A stretch of DNA of 11,378 bases from B4-G1 sp964393895. Its GTDB lineage: Bacteria > Chloroflexota > Anaerolineae > B4-G1. The DNA lies in NCBI GenBank assembly GCA_964393895.1, contig CAYMWP010000143.1, positions 1 to 11,378 on the forward strand, in the 5' to 3' direction. Under the pieces are notes generated by a model that was not told where the DNA came from, made no database searches, and was given only the letters and a program-made list of their open reading frames with translations. Made by a program: the position numbers and the translations under genes. Each line of letters begins with the position of its first letter. The stretch's first letter is position 1. This document shows, piece by piece, positions 5,489-11,378 of this stretch.

Positions 5489-7603
5489 ATGCTTTCTGAC
5501 AAGATCCCTTCGCGCATCGCGCGCCTGGAAGAACTGGCCTACAATTTCTGGTGGAGTTGGCACCGCGAGGCCCGCGACTTGTTCAAGATGTTCGACTATA
5601 CGCTGTGGCGCAGCACTAGCCACAATCCCGTGCAGATGCTGTTAGAAGTCTCGTCGGAGCGTCTCGAGGAATTGGCCGCCGACCCGCTCTTCCTCCGCCA
5701 GTACGACGCCGTGCTGATGGCGCTGGACACAGACCTGAAAAATGGTCACTTGTGGTTCCCAACCAAGTACCCCAACCTGACGGAGCGGCCCGTCGCCTAC
5801 TTCTCCGCCGAGTTCGGGCTGCACCAATCGCTGCCCATCTATTCAGGCGGCCTGGGGGTATTGGCCGGCGATCACTGCAAGGAAGCCAGCGACATCGGGC
5901 TGCCGTTGGTAGCTGTGGGCTTTCTCTACGAGATGGGGTACTTTCGCCAATGCCTCACCGCCGATGGGTGGCAAGAAGCGGTCTACCCGCGCTTCAACCC
6001 GGAGGAGGCCGCCATTCGTGAGGTGCGAGACGAGGCCGGAAAAAGCGTCTTCATCCCGGTAGAAGTGGGCGACCGCGCGGTACATCTGCAGATCTGGCAC
6101 GCCCAGGCCGGACGCACGCCTTTCTACCTGATGGACGCCGACAACGATATGAACGCTCCCTGGGACCGGGAACTCACCGCCCGACTGTACGGCGGCGACC
6201 AGGAGATGCGCATCCAGCAGGAGATCGTCCTGGGCATCGGCGGCATGCGCACCCTGCGGGCGCTGGGGGTTGCCCCGGCTGTCTTTCACCTCAACGAGGG
6301 GCATTCCGCCTTCCTGGTGCTGGAGCGCGCGCGAGAACTGGTCGAGGCGGGACAGTCGTTCGACGAGGCGCGGAAAGCCGTGCGCACAACGACGCTCTTT
6401 ACCACTCACACGCCGGTGCCGGCCGGCCACGACGTCTTTCCCTTCCACCTGATCGAAAAGTACTTTTACACCTATTGGTCTCGCCTGGAGTTGAGCCGTG
6501 AGCAGTTCCTGGCGCTGGGCAGCCACGGGGATGGGTTCAATATGACCGTGCTGGCGCTGAACATGTCCGGACAATGCAACGGCGTGAGCAAACTGCACGG
6601 TGAGGTTGCGCGCCGCATGTTCCAATCGGTCTGGCCCGATAGAGCGGTGGAGGAGGTGCCTATCTCGCACGTCACCAACGGCATCCACGTGCCGGCCTGG
6701 ATCGGTGGAGCGATGAACCAGATCTATCGCAAATACTTGTCGCCAGACTGGATTGAGCGGCACGACGACCCGGCGCTGTGGGAGCGCATCCTCGACGTGC
6801 CCGACGACGAGTTGTGGGACGCCCACCTGCACCTCAAGCGCAAACTGACGAGCCTGATCCGCGAGCGGGCGCGGCGGCGGCGCATTGAGCGGAGGCTGAA
6901 CGCCGAGCAGGTGCTATCTGCCGGGACGTTCCTCGACCCCGACGCACTCATCATCGGCTTTGCGCGTCGCTTTGCCACCTACAAACGGGCCACCCTCATC
7001 TTTCACGACGCAGAGCGGCTAAAGCGATTGTTGCACGACCGCTACCGGCCCGTACAGTTCATCTTTGCCGGCAAGGCCCACCCGGCCGACGAGGGAGGCA
7101 AACGGCTCATCCAACACATTTACAATGCTGCCCAAGACCCGGCGATGGGAGGCCGTATCGCCTTCGTTGAGGATTACGATATGCAGGTGGCGCGCTACCT
7201 GGTGCAAGGGGTGGACGTGTGGCTGAACACCCCGCGCCGGCCCCGCGAGGCCAGCGGCACTAGCGGCCAAAAGGCGGCCGTCAACGGCATCCCCAGCTTG
7301 AGCGTGCTCGATGGTTGGTGGGTCGAGGGGTACAACGGGGCCAACGGCTGGACCATCGGCGTCGAGGAACAGCACGACGATCCGGTGGCCCAGGACGCGG
7401 CCGACGCCGACGCGCTCTACCGCTTGCTCGAAGATGAGGTGGTCTCCCTGTTCTACAAGCGCGATGCCGACGACGTACCCCGGGGCTGGGTGCAGGTGAT
7501 GAAGGAGGCGATCCGCACTTCGGTGCCCGTCTTTTGCACACGCCGTATGGTCAAAGAGTACGCCGAGAGATTCTACATTCCGATGATGGGACAAAACGGC
7601 TAG
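5489..7603 (+). CDS. glgP: Alpha-glucan (glycogen/maltodextrin) phosphorylase, GT35
   Basis: 704 residues. The enzyme releases glucose-1-phosphate from alpha-1,4-glucan ends using phosphate and pyridoxal phosphate, in the cytoplasm. It begins with the subfamily's LEELAYNFWWSWHREAR (about 13-29), followed by YFSAEFGLHQSLPIYSGGLG (about 109-128), LNEGHSAF (His272), THTPVPAGHD (His307) and VTNGIHVPAW. FARRFATYKRA (491-501) contributes phosphate-site residues. Lys595 in SGTSGQKAAVNG is the expected PLP Schiff-base lysine, and LDGWWVEGYNG follows. The compact length and these motifs fit the bacterial/archaeal more-P-ylase type rather than the 800-residue E. coli or muscle type. The ATG at 5489 has GGAG at 5477-5480, eight bases upstream. 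After the TAG the same frame stays open and codon-biased to 7759. Glycogen-storage partners are absent from the window. Confidence 0.95.
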   Translation: MLSDKIPSRIARLEELAYNFWWSWHREARDLFKMFDYTLWRSTSHNPVQMLLEVSSERLEELAADPLFLRQYDAVLMALDTDLKNGHLWFPTKYPNLTERPVAYFSAEFGLHQSLPIYSGGLGVLAGDHCKEASDIGLPLVAVGFLYEMGYFRQCLTADGWQEAVYPRFNPEEAAIREVRDEAGKSVFIPVEVGDRAVHLQIWHAQAGRTPFYLMDADNDMNAPWDRELTARLYGGDQEMRIQQEIVLGIGGMRTLRALGVAPAVFHLNEGHSAFLVLERARELVEAGQSFDEARKAVRTTTLFTTHTPVPAGHDVFPFHLIEKYFYTYWSRLELSREQFLALGSHGDGFNMTVLALNMSGQCNGVSKLHGEVARRMFQSVWPDRAVEEVPISHVTNGIHVPAWIGGAMNQIYRKYLSPDWIERHDDPALWERILDVPDDELWDAHLHLKRKLTSLIRERARRRRIERRLNAEQVLSAGTFLDPDALIIGFARRFATYKRATLIFHDAERLKRLLHDRYRPVQFIFAGKAHPADEGGKRLIQHIYNAAQDPAMGGRIAFVEDYDMQVARYLVQGVDVWLNTPRRPREASGTSGQKAAVNGIPSLSVLDGWWVEGYNGANGWTIGVEEQHDDPVAQDAADADALYRLLEDEVVSLFYKRDADDVPRGWVQVMKEAIRTSVPVFCTRRMVKEYAERFYIPMMGQNG

Positions 7604-7759
7604 TCGCACCCCGTCTACGGCTGGAACGAGCACATTTCCTGCTTCGACGCATCGCTCTACCTCTCGGATTGGCATCCGCTCCTCTCCCGTCACGCCAACG
7701 GCATTCCACCCCTTATGAGGCTGGTTCGCAAGCAGCAATTCTCATTTGGGTGTGTTTAA
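7604..7759 (+). other. Codon-biased in-frame tail after the phosphorylase stop
   Basis: After the TAG at 7601-7603 the phosphorylase frame continues for about 51 codons to a TAA at 7757-7759. Most third positions are G or C up to about 7715, and the translation looks protein-like (VYGWNEHISCFDASLYLSDW). It has no start codon with a ribosome site and matches no glycosyltransferase motif I recognise. The last codons and the stop are supplied by the left arm of the inverted-repeat element. It is probably a remnant of a truncated gene or of a once longer phosphorylase. Confidence 0.3.
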
Positions 7760-7882
7760 AATGAGTTAGGTGCGACGCACTTGGTTCAAGATTCGTCCGG
7801 TTATACGCGCGAAAATCGTCGTTTTTGATGCAAAAGTGCGTCGCACCTGGACGTTTCTAACTGAAATGAAACACACCCAAAT
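7744..7882. repeat. 139-bp MITE-like element with long composite inverted repeats
   Basis: The outer arms ATTTGGGTGTGTTT (7744-7757) and AAACACACCCAAAT (7869-7882) are perfectly complementary over 14 bases. Inside them AGTTAG (7764-7769) pairs with CTAACT (7857-7862). Further in, AGGTGCGACGCACTT (7768-7782) pairs with its complement at 7834-7848 over 15 bases, with eight extra bases in the right arm. The inner block is itself nearly palindromic (GTGCG, one base, CGCAC). The central 51 bases carry no gene. No clear target-site duplication flanks it. The structure fits a non-autonomous miniature transposable element or a deleted insertion sequence; a large regulatory or terminating hairpin is the alternative. 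Confidence 0.65.
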
Positions 7883-7931
7883 CTAAAGCTTTGCCTCAAA
7901 CTGACAAGTTATCTCTCTTAACGGATCTTGT

Positions 7932-7937
7932 AGGAGG
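7932..7937 (+). promoter_or_regulatory. Strong ribosome binding site that fixes the start at 7945
   Basis: AGGAGG lies seven bases before the ATG at 7945. The open frame extends upstream to an alternative codon at 7891, but that codon has no such site and would put 18 polar residues ahead of a normal signal peptide. Confidence 0.85.
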
Positions 7938-7944
7938 TGTGAAT

Positions 7945-8697
7945 ATGAAACGATGGCAGTCTTTTATCTCGGCTATCTCTCGCTTCGTCGTGGTGACGAG
8001 TGTCCTGTTGCTGCTCCCCGTCGCCTCCGCCCGCGCCGACATTGGCCCCAAGCCCTCAATGGAATTCTCCTTCGAGTACGAGATCGAGTCGCTTCCCATC
8101 GTCGGAGGGCAATTGATCGAGTGCGAGGATGCGGCCTGCGAAACGGGAGAGCCTCTGGAGGACGCCGGGCCGCAGGGCTTTGCTTGTGCGGCCAACACCT
8201 GTTCTTCCATGGCCTATGGTTATGCGCCCTACCACAAACTGGTCATCGAGTTCGAGGATCGAGTGAGGGAGAGCAACGTCTTTACCAAACGAGCGTCGGA
8301 GGCGTACTTTAGGGTGACTGTGTCGGAGACGGCGCTGGAGGTTGAGGAGGTACGCGGCGGCGTCCGCAGTTGTTGCTCCGGGCTGCTGTTCACCCTCGTG
8401 CTGGAGACTCTGGTGGCGAGCGCCTATCTGAGCTTTTTTCGATTGCCCAGGGCGGCTTTGGGCTGGGCACCGCTTTCGAGTCTGCTTTCCCTGCCCGTGG
8501 TTTGGCTCGTCTTCCCCCGACTGCCGCTCTCTGCCGGCTCGATAGTGGCTCTGTCTGAAACGTTTGCTGTGCTATTTGAAACCGGCCTCATCTACCTGGT
8601 CGCCCGCAGATTGCTGCCGCTCAAGCACGTCGCTGCTTTGAGCCTGCTGATGAACGGGGCCAGTTTCCTGTTTGGGCTGGCGCTATCCTATCTGTGA
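7945..8697 (+). CDS. Exported membrane protein: signal peptide, Cys-containing ectodomain, four C-terminal helices
   Basis: 250 residues, family not recognised. Residues 1-31 form a clear signal peptide (MKRWQ, hydrophobic core, then SARA before Asp32, a signal peptidase I site). The mature protein begins DIGPKPSMEFSFEYE. Residues 60-90 contain four cysteines (IECEDAAC and FACAANTC), which could form two disulfides or bind a metal. The outside domain of about 120 residues ends near 140. A CC pair (SCCSG) then opens the first of four hydrophobic segments, at about 144-168, 172-195, 200-228 and 229-250, that fill the C-terminus. The layout suggests a cleaved, outward-facing sensor or assembly domain tethered by a small membrane bundle. 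It has its own ribosome site, sits just downstream of the inverted-repeat element, and overlaps the convergent Hsp70-like gene by 15 bases at its 3' end. Confidence 0.75.
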   Translation: MKRWQSFISAISRFVVVTSVLLLLPVASARADIGPKPSMEFSFEYEIESLPIVGGQLIECEDAACETGEPLEDAGPQGFACAANTCSSMAYGYAPYHKLVIEFEDRVRESNVFTKRASEAYFRVTVSETALEVEEVRGGVRSCCSGLLFTLVLETLVASAYLSFFRLPRAALGWAPLSSLLSLPVVWLVFPRLPLSAGSIVALSETFAVLFETGLIYLVARRLLPLKHVAALSLLMNGASFLFGLALSYL

Positions 8698-10032
8698 CGC
8701 CCGGACCGCCAGCCCGGCCGTCACGCCGCTGAAAACGTCCGAGAGGACGACTTTCTCCGGCCCAAAGAGCCGTTCCATCATGTGGATGAAGCAGGGGATC
8801 TGGGCCGAGCCCCCCGTGCGGACGACGGTGTCAATCTCACTTGGGTGCAGGCCGGAGCGTTCCACCGTATCCACGAGACAGGCCTCGATGCGGCGCGTCG
8901 CGCCGGCGATGAGGGCCTCGAACTGGGAGCGCGTGAGCGGCTGCCACACGCTGATGTCGTCCCCTTCCAGCCGGATGGTGGCAAAGTGCGCCGTCGAGAG
9001 CGCGACCTTGCTCCGTTCGACTCTATCGAGCAGGTGGGCCGCATAGTTGTTGACCAACAGCGATTCCAACGCCTGCACCCGGGACGGGTGGCTGCCGCTG
9101 ATCTGGGCCAGGCGGAGAAAATGCAGCGTCTCTGGCCGGTTCAACTCCGGGATGGTCTGCCAGTCGAGCAAAGCGTCGGTATACCGGTCGGGGAAGGGAG
9201 CGGAATCCTCGCCCCAGGTAGAAGCGCGTCCAAAGTGGTCCAACATCAGCCCCTTGATGATGCACCGGTCGAAAGCGTCGCCCGCGATGCCCACGCCGCC
9301 GGTCGCAAAGACCCGCCGTTGCCCCGGCCCGCCAATGCGCATGACGGTGACATCCAGCGTGCCGCCGCCAAAGTCAAAGACGACGACGTTTTGCGGCTCT
9401 CTCGCCGTCAGCTCATAGTGCAGGGCGGCCGCCACCGGTTCCAACTCGAAGGCGACGTCACGGAAACCGGCCATTTTGGCGGCGCGGCGCAGGCGCTCCT
9501 CGGCGCGCCGGTTGGTTGCCTCTGTTGTGTCGCCGCCGGCAAAGTTGACCGGCCGGCCCAGTACGACGCCGCTCGTCTCTTGCCCCGTCTCTGCCTCCAC
9601 CCGCTCCCGAATCTCGCGCAGGTAAATCGAGATCAGTTCTTCCAACTCGTAATAGCGGCCAAAGATATCGCTTCCCTCGTAGTCGCCGCTCAACTCGCTT
9701 TTGAGAGAGTGCAGCAACCGTCCGGGTGTCAGTTCGTCCACCAGCACGTAGACGTCGCGGACGAAGGTGGGCAACTCGGCGAACGTCATCTCGATCTCGC
9801 CGACGTACCGGCGCACCATCCTGCTGGGGCGGCCGGTGTTCTGACGATAGTAGGCGTCTACCGCCTCTTGCCCGATAAAGACCTGGTGGTCGCGGGTGAT
9901 GTAGAGCGTCGAGCGGGGCACCGTGGGGTCGCGGCCGGCGGGGTCGAGGGGCAAGAGCCGCACACGCTGGCCGTCGAACGTCGCCGCGCCGGAGTTGGTG
10001 GTGCCGAAATCGAGGCCGATGCGCACGCTCAC
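8683..10032 (-). CDS. YegD-like Hsp70-family ATPase lacking a substrate-binding domain
   Basis: 449 residues, about the size of E. coli YegD and much shorter than DnaK (about 640). It has the actin-like ATPase fold: phosphate-1 motif IGLDFGTTNSG (5-15), connecting helix LEPVAAALHYE (197-207), phosphate-2 motif VVVFDFGGGTLDV (216-228) and adenosine motif VVRTGGSAQIP (403-413). The protein ends soon after the ATPase domain (SGVTAGLAVRAS), so it has neither the beta-sandwich client site nor the helical lid. It probably acts as an ATP-switched partner protein rather than a classic foldase; its client is unknown. The GTG start at 10032 forms a GTGA overlap with the upstream gene's TGA, implying translational coupling. 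A second GTG at 10026 has GAGGAG five bases upstream and is a possible true start. It overlaps the convergent membrane-protein gene by 15 bases. Confidence 0.88.
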   Translation of the reverse strand: MSVRIGLDFGTTNSGAATFDGQRVRLLPLDPAGRDPTVPRSTLYITRDHQVFIGQEAVDAYYRQNTGRPSRMVRRYVGEIEMTFAELPTFVRDVYVLVDELTPGRLLHSLKSELSGDYEGSDIFGRYYELEELISIYLREIRERVEAETGQETSGVVLGRPVNFAGGDTTEATNRRAEERLRRAAKMAGFRDVAFELEPVAAALHYELTAREPQNVVVFDFGGGTLDVTVMRIGGPGQRRVFATGGVGIAGDAFDRCIIKGLMLDHFGRASTWGEDSAPFPDRYTDALLDWQTIPELNRPETLHFLRLAQISGSHPSRVQALESLLVNNYAAHLLDRVERSKVALSTAHFATIRLEGDDISVWQPLTRSQFEALIAGATRRIEACLVDTVERSGLHPSEIDTVVRTGGSAQIPCFIHMMERLFGPEKVVLSDVFSGVTAGLAVRASQIG

Positions 10033-11159
10033 TCCTCTGTGGATGGAACGAGCGTCACCGCCACCGCCGGGTCACGGTCGAAGAGGCGCAGCCGCGAGCC
10101 TTTGCCGGAGCGTTGGTGCAGCGGAACGTCATCTATCGGGACGAAAACCGGCTTGCCGGAATAGGTCAGGTAGAGCAGTTGGGCCTGGGGCTGGCAGGGG
10201 AAAGCGCCCAACACGTCGAAAGCCTGGATCAGCGTCTTGCCCGCGCCGCCGGGACTCGACCGCGCCGCGAACTGGGCCGTGTGGCGCCGCATCGCGAAAC
10301 CGGCCGCCGTCACGATCACTATCGCTCCGTCGGATGGCAGCGAGAGCGCGGCAGCGACCTCGTCGTCGGGTTCCAACTCCAGCGCGACCGATCCTTCCGC
10401 CGCGATGGCCCGGTGGGGAAAGCGCACTCCCTTGCCCCAGCGGGTGAGTGTCAGCAGGTCGCCCCGGTCGCCGTTCACGATGACCGCCGGCTCGTCGTTG
10501 CGGAAGGGGCTTGCGATCAACTGCTCTCCCTGGTCAATCCTGCGCTCCAGGCCAATGTGCAAGAGTTGCCGGGTGAAACCTCGCCGCGTGACGATGGTCC
10601 AGAAGCGGGGCGGCTCAGCCACGGCCACGGCCGCCGTCATCCGCTCGCCTTCCGCCAGCCCTTGCTCCTCGCCGATGGGCCAATCATCTCCTTCGATCAG
10701 CGGGGGAATGGCCGAGGGTTGTATCTTGAGGCCGCGTCCCTGGCTGGTGAGCAGCAGCAGTTCGTCTTGGGGGCGCAGCGGCAGCACGTGGCGCAATCGT
10801 AGCGCTGCTTGCCGGTTCAGTGCCGGACGTTCCTCGCGGGCCAACTGCTGTGCTCGTGGGAGCGGCAGGCGCGCCGCTTGCGGCCGGTCGGAAAGGAGCA
10901 CGGCCGCCAGCTCGGTGGACGTCGCGCCGTCCAGGAGGCTTTGCAGCGTGGCGACCTTGCGGCGCAGTTCGTTCACCTCGTCGCCGGCGGTGACGGCCGG
11001 CGCGCGCTGTTGCTGCTGTGTGGCCTCGTTGCGCAACCGTTCGTTCTCGGCGTCGAGTTCGATCAGCCGTTGGGCCAGCTCCTCGATGATGTGGGGGGCC
11101 GATTCGGGGTGTTTCTTTGCCTCCAACACCCACCATTGGACGTCGTCTTGGCGGATCAT
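10029..11159 (-). CDS. Coiled-coil protein with orphan GyrA C-terminal-like beta-propeller
   Basis: 376 residues. The N-terminus (MIRQDDVQWWVLEAKK) leads into a coiled coil at about 22-76 (IIEELAQRLIELDAENERLR, then VNELRRKVATLQSLL), broken by a Gln-rich linker. From about 130 the protein shows repeated strand units of the GyrA-CTD type: DELLLLTSQGRGLKI (132-146), FWTIVTRRGFTRQ (186-198), DLLTLTRWGKGVRF (234-247), AIVIVTAAGFAMRR (279-292) and QLLYLTYSGKPVFV (327-340). SPGGAGKT and LHQRSGKGSRLRLF resemble degenerate GyrA-box turns. About five or six blades fit one propeller. There is no topoisomerase catalytic region. GyrA-CTDs wrap DNA; whether this one binds DNA is unknown. The ATG at 11159 is chosen because the longer frame begins with TTG at 11279, inside the promoter. 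It is coupled by GTGA to the Hsp70-like gene, so the two products probably work together. Confidence 0.7.
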   Translation of the reverse strand: MIRQDDVQWWVLEAKKHPESAPHIIEELAQRLIELDAENERLRNEATQQQQRAPAVTAGDEVNELRRKVATLQSLLDGATSTELAAVLLSDRPQAARLPLPRAQQLAREERPALNRQAALRLRHVLPLRPQDELLLLTSQGRGLKIQPSAIPPLIEGDDWPIGEEQGLAEGERMTAAVAVAEPPRFWTIVTRRGFTRQLLHIGLERRIDQGEQLIASPFRNDEPAVIVNGDRGDLLTLTRWGKGVRFPHRAIAAEGSVALELEPDDEVAAALSLPSDGAIVIVTAAGFAMRRHTAQFAARSSPGGAGKTLIQAFDVLGAFPCQPQAQLLYLTYSGKPVFVPIDDVPLHQRSGKGSRLRLFDRDPAVAVTLVPSTEE

Positions 11160-11249
11160 CGAATCTTTCAACCTTACAAAAGTCGTCGGACACGGGCGAA
11201 CGCGGATTTGATGGATGCGTTGGTTTGAGGTGCGGTTTTGCCGGTTGTT

Positions 11250-11279
11250 ATTGTACCACATCTCACTATCTTGGGACAA
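11250..11279 (-). promoter_or_regulatory. Extended -10 promoter of the propeller/Hsp70 operon
   Basis: On the minus strand TGGTACAAT (11258-11250) is an extended -10 element (TG, one base, TACAAT, 5 of 6). TTGTCC at 11279-11274 serves as a partial -35 with an 18-base spacer. The start site should be near 11243, giving a leader of about 84 bases before the ATG at 11159. This argues against the longer reading frame that starts at 11279. Confidence 0.55.
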
Positions 11280-11298
11280 TGAGGGGGTCGTCTATGTT

Positions 11299-11378
11299 TG
11301 TCAACCGAAAAATGACCCACTTGATAACTCACCATTCGCGTAATCCGTGACCACTATGGTGAATTCTATGCCAGGCCA
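11299..11378 (+). mobile_element. Probable terminus of an IS21-family insertion sequence, running off the window
   Basis: From 11299 the sequence reads TGTCAACC, then GAAAAATGACCCAC to 11320. A TG end followed a few bases later by GAAAA(A/T)TGACCCA is the pattern I associate with IS21-family (IstA/IstB) inverted repeats. In this orientation the element would extend rightwards out of the window. The remaining 58 bases contain no recognisable gene, consistent with the noncoding end of such an element. Only one end is visible, so a solo terminus or chance match is possible. Confidence 0.4.

Noticed and set aside
5843..6832. 329-residue minus-strand frame opposite the phosphorylase
   Set aside because: It is an antisense shadow of a gene with complete catalytic motifs.
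8735..8750. CGTCC-GAGA-GGACG hairpin after the 7945 gene as a terminator
   Set aside because: The stem is only five pairs, has no T-run, and lies inside the Hsp70-like coding sequence.
8782..10164. 460-residue + strand open frame opposite the Hsp70-like gene
   Set aside because: It mirrors the strongly GC3-biased minus-strand gene, lacks a ribosome site and shows no domain; the opposite strand has all Hsp70 motifs.
11329..11362. 7-base inverted repeat TCACCAT / ATGGTGA near the right edge
   Set aside because: Short arms with a 20-base loop are not distinguishable from chance.
450..11364. 10-base match TATGGTGAAT at 450-459 and 11355-11364
   Set aside because: A single 10-mer at unrelated sites in 11 kb, with no flanking similarity.
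1..11378. CIRCE element, tRNA or rRNA genes, CRISPR array
   Set aside because: I looked for the HrcA operator near the J-protein gene, for cloverleaf-like segments and for regular spaced repeats, and saw none.

Overview
The window reads as a GC-rich bacterial chromosome segment, most likely from the Chloroflexota (Anaerolineae-like). This is inferred from the mix of gene families: a lipoprotein-type HtrA with a Thr/Pro linker, a bacterial eRF1-like factor, a compact alpha-glucan phosphorylase and an orphan GyrA-C-terminal-like propeller. No rRNA, tRNA or CRISPR array was seen, so the taxon remains an inference.

Layout. Positions 1-367 hold a degraded or frameshifted coding remnant, followed by a hairpin-rich leader. 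Positions 458-3770 (+) form a tight three-gene operon: a J-domain co-chaperone (class B, no zinc finger), an HtrA/DegP-type serine protease with an N-terminal membrane anchor, and an archaeo-eukaryotic-type release factor homologue (baeRF) carrying GGA in place of GGQ. A strong palindromic terminator closes it at 3793-3818. Next comes a YhhN/TMEM86-family membrane protein (-, 3833-4525), divergent from a multi-pass membrane protein (+, 4601-5431). The two share a compact promoter region whose -35 elements overlap and lie inside an inverted repeat; the + transcript looks leaderless. A GT35 alpha-glucan phosphorylase (5489-7603) follows, then 341 bases without a recognised gene. That gap holds an in-frame codon-biased tail after the stop codon and a 139-bp MITE-like inverted-repeat element (7744-7882). 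Then comes a secreted/membrane protein with a Cys-containing ectodomain and four C-terminal helices (7945-8697, +).

The last third is a minus-strand two-gene operon. An orphan GyrA-CTD-like beta-propeller with an N-terminal coiled coil (11159-10029) is translationally coupled through a GTGA overlap to a YegD-like Hsp70 ATPase (10032-8683) that lacks a substrate-binding domain. An extended -10 promoter near 11250 drives it. Just upstream, at 11299, is a sequence resembling an IS21-family terminus that runs off the window.

Theme: the two operons together encode a J-protein, an HtrA protease, a ribosome-rescue-like factor and an Hsp70-like ATPase paired with a propeller partner, so the locus is enriched in protein quality control. 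The least described parts appear to be the Hsp70-propeller pair and the J-protein/HtrA/baeRF operon.
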